The position numbers and the translations under genes are program-made. Of a stretch of DNA of 13,038 nucleotides, positions 7,213 to 13,038 are shown one piece after another. Below the pieces are notes generated by a model. That model was not told where the DNA came from, ran no database searches, and saw nothing but the letters and a program-made list of their open reading frames with translations. Each line of letters opens with the position of its first letter. Position 1 is the stretch's first letter. Source of the stretch: DMER64 sp041654355 (GTDB taxonomy: Bacteria > Bacteroidota > Bacteroidia > Bacteroidales > UBA932); assembly GCA_041654355.1 (NCBI GenBank), contig JBAZDQ010000037.1:1-13038 (forward strand). Reading direction: 5' to 3'.

Positions 7213-8050
7213 TGTTTTTCCAATTCCACCATTTGATTTTTTCCGGTTCCGGATTGTTTGTACCGGCATAATAAACAGCACAGCGAAATACATACAGTAC
7301 ACACCGGTCCAATACGGTATTCCTTATTTCACACAACCGGTCGTACATCTGTTGCGGATCCTTTCCGGTCAAGTCTGCCACGGATTCTATTCCAAGGGCC
7401 CGCAAATCTTCTGCCATACTTTTTCCGATCCCGGGAATAATCAGTAAAGGATCCTGTATGGCCTGCAGCCGGTCGTTCTGCATTTTTATATCGCCTGTTT
7501 CCAGCCAATTTGTTTCATGTTCCCTGTCAATGATCACGGGCATCCTCTTTTTGGAATTATGGATCCGGGACATCAGTTCGTTCGCCTGTGTGGTAATGAT
7601 CGTATAGGTATCTGTCACTTCACCCGTTTCCCTGTCTGTCCATGTATTCCACAATCCGGCCAATCCGAATGTTTCTCCTTCCGGAAGTGTCAGGACGTAC
7701 TTCTTCTTGTTTTTCCCTTTCGCATCCAGCCATTGCCATTCGTAAAACGCATTGGCCGCTACCAGGCATCTTTGCGAAACAGAATCCATGAAAGACGGTT
7801 TGGAGCGTAATGTTTCCAGACGCGCATTCAACGTAAATTTCCGAATGTCATTATCTTTTGCCCAGGCAGGAATCAGTCCCCATTGCATCATTTCCAAAGT
7901 TCCGGGATCTCTGTTGGCAATAACCGGTGTGGAGGGATGGGAAAAGCCGGAATACCTGCCCGGTCTGTAATCCGAACCCTCACGGAATAAGGCATTGAAC
8001 CTGTTCTCCAATTGTTTGTATGTTAACGACAACTCTGTTTGAAAACACAT
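7175..8050 (-). CDS. SRAP domain (YedK/HMCES type) fused to Cdd1 helix-hairpin-helix domain
   Basis: Predicted DNA-binding protein of 291 residues. Residues 1-185 are an SRAP domain, which in YedK and HMCES forms a covalent link to abasic sites in single-stranded DNA through Cys2. The active-site set is intact: Cys2 (start MCFQ), Asn76 in NARLET, Glu104 in FYEW and His164 before KKRMPVI; QWGLIPAW (56-63) is also typical. The start is fixed at 8050 because the cysteine must follow the initiator Met; an in-frame TTG at 8059 would bury it. The domain stops soon after NWLETGD, without the usual final 40 or so residues carrying a VS-x-x-VN-type strand. Residues 190-280 instead match Cdd1 (pathogenicity locus) proteins: IPGIGKSMAEDL hairpin, then DRCVLYVFRCAVYYA and KWWNWK. 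The fused function is unknown. First gene of a five-gene operon. Confidence 0.88.
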   Translation of the reverse strand: MCFQTELSLTYKQLENRFNALFREGSDYRPGRYSGFSHPSTPVIANRDPGTLEMMQWGLIPAWAKDNDIRKFTLNARLETLRSKPSFMDSVSQRCLVAANAFYEWQWLDAKGKNKKKYVLTLPEGETFGLAGLWNTWTDRETGEVTDTYTIITTQANELMSRIHNSKKRMPVIIDREHETNWLETGDIKMQNDRLQAIQDPLLIIPGIGKSMAEDLRALGIESVADLTGKDPQQMYDRLCEIRNTVLDRCVLYVFRCAVYYAGTNNPEPEKIKWWNWKNNENEPTIFRKSN

Positions 8051-8056
8051 TACAAA

Positions 8057-8064
8057 CAAAGTTA
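8057..8064 (-). promoter_or_regulatory. Promoter box immediately upstream of the SRAP-Cdd1 gene
   Basis: On the minus strand TAACTTTG (8064 to 8057) matches TAnnTTTG exactly. Only six bases separate it from the ATG at 8050, so transcription would start at or within about three bases of the start codon. No convincing TTG is seen at the -33 position. It lies between the ferritin terminator and the five-gene operon, as expected for that operon's promoter. Confidence 0.5.
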
Positions 8065-8094
8065 ACAGAATTATCTGTCATTCCATCCCTGAAG

Positions 8095-8127
8095 AAAAAA
8101 GGCAGTTGCATATTGAATGCCCCTGCC
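8095..8127 (-). terminator. Intrinsic terminator after the DPS-like ferritin gene
   Basis: Read on the minus strand, GGCAG (8127-8123) pairs with CTGCC (8105-8101), and an inner GCAT pairs with ATGC around a five-base loop, with a small symmetric internal loop of GG and AA. Six T residues (8100-8095) follow directly. It lies 27 bases after the ferritin stop and ahead of the SRAP promoter, so it should separate the two transcripts. Confidence 0.75.
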
Positions 8128-8154
8128 CTTTATCACTTAAGCAAGCATACTCTT

Positions 8155-8667
8155 TTAGAATTTTATCTTGCGCCACTCTTCCTTCATACGTTCCAGGTCT
8201 GTAATCCAGGATTCAATATCATCCTCGTGTTCCAGTTCGTCGTTCAGGATCTGAACAGCCATCTGGTGCGTAGCGTGGTCCTTCCCTGCCGTGAAATCGG
8301 CTATTTCCTGGTACCTTTTGATGGCGCACCTTTCCCCTTCCAGGTTTTGTTCCAGAATCCTTTCAATATAAGGATCGGAAGGTTCCTCGTATGCACAACG
8401 AGCCAGTTTGGTCCAATCCTTTGGATTGATGACGGGAGTGCCCCCCAGTTGAATGATGCGGTCCACCACCAGTACGGCATGACCCAATTCTTCATCTGCA
8501 TGCACCAGCAATTCAGGTTCCACCTCGCTCCTCATGGGTCCTTCCATAAGCCTGGCCCCTATCCAGTATTGGTAATAGGCCAGCCATTCTTCTGAAAGGG
8601 CGGCGTTCAACATTTCAATGAGTTTATCAACATCTACAGATGACACTTTAATTGCTTCTTTTCCCAT
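8155..8667 (-). CDS. DPS-like (DPSL/thioferritin-type) ferritin
   Basis: Predicted iron-storing, peroxide-consuming cage protein of the ferritin superfamily, 170 residues, cytoplasmic. The four-helix di-iron ligands are visible: Glu27 in LSEEWLAYYQY, Glu60 and His63 in HADEELGHA, Glu112 in EGERCAIKRY, and Glu144 and His147 in DELEHED. Two cysteines, Cys91 in LARCAYEEP and Cys114 next to the iron ligand, match the cysteine pair that marks the DPS-like group described from Sulfolobus and Bacteroides fragilis and separates it from bacterioferritin and true Dps. No haem-ligand Met is evident. The gene is monocistronic, divergent from the MATE gene with 110 bases between starts, and ends at a good terminator. 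Oxidative-stress control is likely from the family, but no operator was identified. Confidence 0.85.
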   Translation of the reverse strand: MGKEAIKVSSVDVDKLIEMLNAALSEEWLAYYQYWIGARLMEGPMRSEVEPELLVHADEELGHAVLVVDRIIQLGGTPVINPKDWTKLARCAYEEPSDPYIERILEQNLEGERCAIKRYQEIADFTAGKDHATHQMAVQILNDELEHEDDIESWITDLERMKEEWRKIKF

Positions 8668-8691
8668 AAATTAATCTTTTTAGTTATAGTT

Positions 8692-8722
8692 TAGAATTTA
8701 TGCAATATACAAAATATTTTTG
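8692..8722 (+). promoter_or_regulatory. Probable promoter of the MATE-peptidase pair
   Basis: TATTTTTG at 8715-8722 matches the TAnnTTTG -7 box. The -33 position has TAG at 8692-8694, one mismatch from TTG, with a 20-base spacer. The predicted leader to the ATG at 8778 is about 50 bases. The region is AT-rich, which raises the chance of a fortuitous match. The ferritin promoter must lie in the same 110-base space; a TATTTTG on the minus strand (8716-8710) is one base short of consensus and overlaps this box. Confidence 0.45.
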
Positions 8723-8777
8723 TTTTGTCCATTCACGGATTTTGAGTAACTAGCAACTTCAAATTCAAAAACGATCC

Positions 8778-10145
8778 ATGGAGCATCTGAACCGGAACCT
8801 AACCGAAGGCAATGTAGCCAGACAATTGTTTTCCCTTACGTGGCCCATGCTGTTCGGTATGCTGGGTATGGTCATATTCAACCTGGTGGATACCTATTTT
8901 TTGGGGAAACTGGGTGTAGGGCCACTGGCTGCCATAGGCTTTACATTTCCGGTGATCATGTTCTTGAACGGTATTTCCCAGGGTGTCGGAATAGGTACAA
9001 GTTCACTAATTTCCAGGAATGTTATCACTGCAGACAGAAAAAAAATGAAAACCATGGCCAGCAGTGCACTCCTTCTGGGGTTGCTGCTGGTTGTGGTATT
9101 TGCTTTAGTGGGGATTTCTACCATCAAACCGCTTTTTTCAATACTTGGGGCCCGGGGGGATATTCTGGAATATATCTACGATTATATGTCAGTGTGGTAC
9201 CTGGGGGTCCCTTTTGTTGTTTTGCCTATGGTCGGGAACAATATTGTCAGGGCTACCGGGGATACGTTCACACCCGGCATGCTTATGATGACCTCGGCAG
9301 TGATCAATACAATCCTTGATCCGTTGCTTATCTTCGGATACGGGCCCTTCCCCGAACTCGGCATTCGTGGAGCCGCTCTGGCAACAGTCATTGCCCGGAG
9401 TGTCAGTATGGTAATCATACTCATTATTTTGATCAAGCGGGAAAAGATCGTGACGATTCACCTGGAATCCGTGAAAAAAATCTTTGAAGTCTGGAGAAAA
9501 GTGTTCTATATAGCAGGACCTGCCACACTAGGATTATTGATAACCCCCTTATCTCTGGCAGTAATCACCAAAATCGTTTCATCTTACGGAGCCGAGGCGG
9601 TCGCTGCATTCGGTGTGGCATCCCGGGTGGAAATGTTTGCTTTGATGGTCATCTCGGCTCTGGGCTCTGTCATGATCATTTTCATTGGACAGAACATCAG
9701 TCGCAACGCCTTTCCAAGGATCTTTCAATCGTTGCGCTACGCTTCCCGTTTTTCGCTATTATGGGGAGGGTTGGTTCTACTGCTGCTGCTGTTCTTTGGG
9801 CAGTTCATTGCCTCGGTGTTTACTAAAGATGCACAGGTTATTGCCATTGCTCGCCAATATTTCTATATAATCGGCGCCAGTTACGGGTTCCAGGGACTGG
9901 TTATGCTTAGTACTGCATCTTACAACGGATTGAACAAACCCTATCCTTCAACTGTTTTCATAGCCATAAGGACTCTGGGAATATTTGTACCTCTCGCCTG
10001 GCTTGGATCTGAATTACTGGGCCTGCAGGGAGTTATGTGGGCAGGATGTATTGCCAACGTGACTGTAGGCATCACCTCTTACAACTTTCTGTGCAAAACC
10101 GTAAGAAAGATTCGGGAATCACATGTTAAAAATCAAAACAAATGA
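8778..10145 (+). CDS. MATE-family multidrug/organic-cation efflux transporter
   Basis: Predicted inner-membrane secondary exporter driven by sodium or protons. The 455-residue length and about twelve hydrophobic segments in two similar halves are standard for the family. Diagnostic pieces in the N-terminal half are LFSLTWPMLFGMLGMVIFNLVDTYF in helix 1, GNNIVRATGDTFTPGM, and NTILDPLLIFG followed by LGIRGAALATVIA, the conserved MATE stretch around helices 5 and 6. The second half repeats the pattern with GVASRVEMFALM and QGLVMLSTASYNGLNKP. The substrate cannot be predicted. Translation starts at the ATG at 8778, and the last four bases overlap the start of the downstream S9 peptidase gene (ATGA), so the two are probably coupled. 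Confidence 0.93.
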   Translation: MEHLNRNLTEGNVARQLFSLTWPMLFGMLGMVIFNLVDTYFLGKLGVGPLAAIGFTFPVIMFLNGISQGVGIGTSSLISRNVITADRKKMKTMASSALLLGLLLVVVFALVGISTIKPLFSILGARGDILEYIYDYMSVWYLGVPFVVLPMVGNNIVRATGDTFTPGMLMMTSAVINTILDPLLIFGYGPFPELGIRGAALATVIARSVSMVIILIILIKREKIVTIHLESVKKIFEVWRKVFYIAGPATLGLLITPLSLAVITKIVSSYGAEAVAAFGVASRVEMFALMVISALGSVMIIFIGQNISRNAFPRIFQSLRYASRFSLLWGGLVLLLLLFFGQFIASVFTKDAQVIAIARQYFYIIGASYGFQGLVMLSTASYNGLNKPYPSTVFIAIRTLGIFVPLAWLGSELLGLQGVMWAGCIANVTVGITSYNFLCKTVRKIRESHVKNQNK

Positions 10146-12982
10146 AAAAAATCACGGTTACATTATTGCTACTTCTTTTTTCAACTGCTGCATTCTCACA
10201 GAAAAAACCACTGGATCACAGTGTTTATGACGCATGGAAAAGTGTCGGCTCCATATCCATGAGCGATGACGGGAAATTCATTGCATATACTATAAGGGAA
10301 CAGGAAGGAGACCGTTACGTTGAAATCCTGAATACCAAGACCTTGGAAAAGAAGCCCGTTCAAAGGGCTGAACGGCCCGTGCTGACACCCGACGGAAAAT
10401 ACCTGATCGCATCCATTAAGCCGTTTTTTGCTGAAACCAAGGATGCGCAACGCAAAAAGCTCAAACCGGATCAGATGCCCAAAGATACACTCGGCATTTA
10501 TAATTGTCATACCGGGGAACTGGTCAAATACCCTTTCCTGGAATCTTTCAAGAAAGGATTATACGGAAACAAATATATAGCGTATAAGACCAAAATGCCG
10601 GCCGATACAACCAAAGGCAAGGAACCTGCCAAAAAAGACAAGAAAGCAGGGAGTGACCTGATGGTTTACCACCTTCCATCGGGAATCATTGATACATTAA
10701 AAGCAGTAACCGATTATGAGTTCAGCCTTGGCGGGGATTCTCTTTTCCTGGTAAGAAGGCCCGGTTCTCAAGATTCATTGCTCAAGGCAGGTCTGTTCAT
10801 GTACACGCCAAAAGACAAGAAACTAACAACCATATATACCTCCGATTCCGCCCAAACCGTAAAATTACCGGTTGTCAGTCAAGACAACAAGCACATGGCT
10901 TTCCTGGTCAAACCGGATACCACAAAAACCGGCAACGACTCGGTAAGCATCTTTTATTACAAAGCGGGTTATCCCCTGGCAAAAGTGCACATTGAAAATG
11001 AAGATCTAAAAGACGGATGGCAGATCAGTGACAACAGGGAACCGGTTTTCAGCAAATCCGGTCACCGTATCTTCTTTGGGATTGCTCCCGTACGTCCCGT
11101 TAAAGATACTTCCCTTTTGGAAGCAGACGTAGCCAGGCTGGATATATGGCATTACAAAGACAATTACGTACAGCCCCAACAGGTAATCAATCTGAAACGG
11201 GAACTGGTAAGATCCTACCTGTGTGTGGCGGACTTGTCACAAGAACCGGCGATCACGCAACTGGCCCAAGAAGAATACCCTCAAGTACATGTTCCATGTG
11301 AAAATGAAGCAGACTGGGGCTACTCCGTCAGCGACTTCAACTACCAAATGGAATCCATGTGGAATGCGGATAGCAGGGCAGATTTGTATATCATAAATAC
11401 CAACGACGGCACATCTGAACGGGTACTTGAGGGCCATTACATTTCCAACGTTGGCCCTTCCCCCGAAGGCCAATACCTTATTTGGTACAACAACCTGGAT
11501 TCCCTCTGGTATTCCTACAACCCGGCCAACAAGGAGATCGTATGCATAACCCCAAACATGCCCGTTTCTTTTGCCAACGAACTTCATGACATGCCTTCCA
11601 TGCCCCGCTCTTACGGTTACAGCGCCTGGGCAGAAGGAGACAAGGCGGTATACATAAACGACAGGTACGATGTGTGGCAGATAGATCCTTCCGGACAGAC
11701 ACCCCCGGTGGCCCTGACTGACGGTTTGGGACGCAAAGAAGAAATAACCTTCCGCATAGCACGACCGGATTATGTAGTATATCCTCCGGGAACCAGGCGG
11801 CTGGAGAAAGAAACCATCAAACCCGGGGCGACTGTCTATTTCTCGGCTTTCGACGAAAAGACAAAAGAAAACGGGTACTACTACACAAAGATCACCCGGA
11901 GAAAATCCGGAAAAAATACCGCCCTTACACCCTGGATCAAAGAGCCCGTGACTTTTGACGACTTCTACCGGTCAAAAGAAAGCGGTGTCATTGCCTATGT
12001 CAAGCACAATTTTGAAAACTCTCCCGATATCTGGATCACCCAAGACAATTTCAAGACGCAGGATAAGATCACAGATATCAACCCTCAGCAAAAGCTGTAT
12101 AACTGGGGAACGGCCGAACTGATCCGTTGGGAATCCGTTAACGGGCAAGACCTGGAAGGGATCCTGTACAAACCGGAAAATTTTGATCCGGCTAAAAAAT
12201 ACCCCATGCTGGTATACTTCTACGAAAGAAATTCCCATACGCTGAATACTTACAAATCACCCGCGCCCAGCCGGTCAACAATTAATATTCCCTTCTTTGT
12301 TAGCAACGAATACCTGGTTTTTGTACCCGATATCATTTACCGGGAGGGCCATCCCGGAGAAAGTGCCCTGGATTGTATTGTTCCGGGAGTGGAAAAGCTT
12401 ATTCAGGAGAACAGCTGGGTAGACGCAGAAAACATTGGCATACAGGGACAAAGCTGGGGCGGATACCAGGTGGCCTTCATGGTCACCCGGCCCCAAGTGT
12501 TTAAATGGAAAGCGGCAGGAGCCGGTGCCCCGGTAGCCAACATGACCAGTGCTTACGGCGGGATTCGGTGGGGTTCGGGAATGGTGCGCCAATTCCAATA
12601 TGAAGGCAGCCAAAGCCGAGTTGGAAAAACGTTGTGGGACGGCCTGGACCTGTACATAGAGAACTCTCCCCTTTTCTTTGCCGATAAGGTGGAAACCCCT
12701 GTGCTTATCATGCACAACGACAAGGACGATGCGGTCCCCTGGTACCAGGGCATAGAATTTTTCACGGCTTTGCGCAGGTTGGGAAAACCCTCCTGGCTGC
12801 TCCAATACAACGACGAAGTCCATAACCTGCGAAGAAGAGCCAATGCAAAAGACCTGAGCATACGCCTGGAACAGTTTTTCAACCACTACCTGAAAGGCGC
12901 CCCCATGCCCGTCTGGATGAAAAGCGGCGTTCCGGCCACCCTAAAAGGAATTGACTGGGGCTATGAGCTGACGGAAGAGTGA
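10142..12982 (+). CDS. Secreted S9-family (prolyl oligopeptidase-like) serine peptidase
   Basis: Predicted secreted or periplasmic serine peptidase of 946 residues. A clear signal peptide spans about 1-19 (MKKITVTLLLLLFSTAAFS, then QKK), with no lipobox cysteine. Residues about 25-640 look like a beta-propeller: repeated short strands with motifs such as SMSDDGKFIAY, LTPDGKYLIAS, SPEGQYLIWY and an Asn/Asp-rich linker. The C-terminal alpha/beta-hydrolase domain (about 650-915) holds the probable triad: nucleophile Ser771 in GQSWGGYQ, Asp862 or Asp863 in HNDKDDAVPW, and His894 in NDEVHNL. This layout resembles dipeptidyl-peptidase and acylaminoacyl-peptidase relatives; exact cleavage preference is unknown. 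The start overlaps the MATE stop by four bases. It is longer than typical S9 members (about 700-850), with the extra length in the propeller half. Confidence 0.92.
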   Translation: MKKITVTLLLLLFSTAAFSQKKPLDHSVYDAWKSVGSISMSDDGKFIAYTIREQEGDRYVEILNTKTLEKKPVQRAERPVLTPDGKYLIASIKPFFAETKDAQRKKLKPDQMPKDTLGIYNCHTGELVKYPFLESFKKGLYGNKYIAYKTKMPADTTKGKEPAKKDKKAGSDLMVYHLPSGIIDTLKAVTDYEFSLGGDSLFLVRRPGSQDSLLKAGLFMYTPKDKKLTTIYTSDSAQTVKLPVVSQDNKHMAFLVKPDTTKTGNDSVSIFYYKAGYPLAKVHIENEDLKDGWQISDNREPVFSKSGHRIFFGIAPVRPVKDTSLLEADVARLDIWHYKDNYVQPQQVINLKRELVRSYLCVADLSQEPAITQLAQEEYPQVHVPCENEADWGYSVSDFNYQMESMWNADSRADLYIINTNDGTSERVLEGHYISNVGPSPEGQYLIWYNNLDSLWYSYNPANKEIVCITPNMPVSFANELHDMPSMPRSYGYSAWAEGDKAVYINDRYDVWQIDPSGQTPPVALTDGLGRKEEITFRIARPDYVVYPPGTRRLEKETIKPGATVYFSAFDEKTKENGYYYTKITRRKSGKNTALTPWIKEPVTFDDFYRSKESGVIAYVKHNFENSPDIWITQDNFKTQDKITDINPQQKLYNWGTAELIRWESVNGQDLEGILYKPENFDPAKKYPMLVYFYERNSHTLNTYKSPAPSRSTINIPFFVSNEYLVFVPDIIYREGHPGESALDCIVPGVEKLIQENSWVDAENIGIQGQSWGGYQVAFMVTRPQVFKWKAAGAGAPVANMTSAYGGIRWGSGMVRQFQYEGSQSRVGKTLWDGLDLYIENSPLFFADKVETPVLIMHNDKDDAVPWYQGIEFFTALRRLGKPSWLLQYNDEVHNLRRRANAKDLSIRLEQFFNHYLKGAPMPVWMKSGVPATLKGIDWGYELTEE

Positions 12983-13036
12983 TTTCATTTCCTTAATCAC
13001 TTTATCCACTCCTTGAGCAATCGAATCTGATTTTAT
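12941..13036 (-). CDS. Possible C-terminal end of a convergent gene entering from the right
   Basis: The only minus-strand frame open to the right edge reads IKSDSIAQGVDKVIKEM, then SLFRQLIAPVNSF, and ends with TAG at 12943-12941. The other two minus frames hit stops within 40 bases of the edge. The amphipathic start resembles a helical C-terminus such as that of many aminotransferases, but 31 residues do not identify a family. It would overlap the peptidase 3' end by 42 bases, so it may be chance. Confidence 0.25.
   Translation of the reverse strand: MKSDSIAQGVDKVIKEMKSLFRQLIAPVNSF
12978..13004 (+). terminator. Weak hairpin after the S9 peptidase stop, possible terminator
   Basis: AGTGATT (12978-12984) pairs perfectly with AATCACT (12995-13001) around a ten-base loop, overlapping the TGA stop of the peptidase gene. 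The stem is AT-rich and is followed only by TTTAT instead of a full T-run, so it is a weak candidate. Confidence 0.35.
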
Positions 13037-13038
13037 AA

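Noticed and set aside
7213..7302. Longer start for guaD
   Set aside because: It adds a 30-residue stretch foreign to the family and increases overlap with the SRAP-Cdd1 gene.
8051..8059. TTG start for the SRAP gene, three codons upstream
   Set aside because: It would displace the catalytic Cys from position 2 and lies within the promoter box.
12275..12886. 203-codon minus-strand open frame
   Set aside because: It is antisense to the catalytic domain of the S9 peptidase, whose motifs are clear.

Overview
This window looks like a chromosomal segment from a Bacteroidota bacterium, probably Bacteroidales. Support comes from -7 promoter boxes of the Bacteroidota type TAnnTTTG ahead of several genes, the near absence of Shine-Dalgarno sites, and protein types typical of the phylum (a long secreted S9 peptidase, a DPS-like ferritin with a cysteine pair, a YbdG-type MscS channel). 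Assignment below phylum is inference. Coding density is very high. There are no tRNA or rRNA genes, insertion sequences, CRISPR arrays or phage genes.

Layout. (1) At the left edge the first codons of a minus-strand gene, perhaps trigger factor, face tpiA across a compact divergent promoter pair. (2) A plus-strand operon runs 151-4016: tpiA, prmA, a GNAT acetyltransferase, an alanine/ornithine-racemase-family PLP enzyme and a monofunctional peptidoglycan glycosyltransferase (mtgA), with gaps of 3 to 23 bases. (3) It converges, with only 11 bases between stop codons, on a five-gene minus-strand operon read from 8050 down to 4028: an SRAP domain fused to a Cdd1-type helix-hairpin-helix domain, a guanine deaminase, a CGGC-domain protein, a radical SAM protein with a C-terminal winged-helix-like region, and a YbdG-like mechanosensitive channel. 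(4) A minus-strand DPS-like ferritin follows, closed by a good intrinsic terminator. (5) Divergent from it, a plus-strand pair encodes a MATE exporter and a secreted S9 peptidase, overlapping by ATGA. A weak hairpin and a possible convergent gene end lie at the right edge.

How the genes work together. The plus operon joins housekeeping functions (glycolysis, ribosomal protein methylation) to a possible cell-envelope group of acetyltransferase, amino-acid racemase and glycan polymerase. The minus operon is the least conventional part. It starts with a probable DNA abasic-site-binding SRAP protein whose usual C-terminal end appears to be replaced by a Cdd1 domain. The gene overlaps guaD by 38 bases and its promoter box lies almost on the start codon, which predicts a leaderless or nearly leaderless mRNA. 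With the DPS-like ferritin next door, the neighbourhood hints at a stress or genome-maintenance theme, but this is inference from position only.

No clearly unprecedented multi-gene system is visible. The SRAP-Cdd1 fusion and its operon are the best candidates for something not well described.
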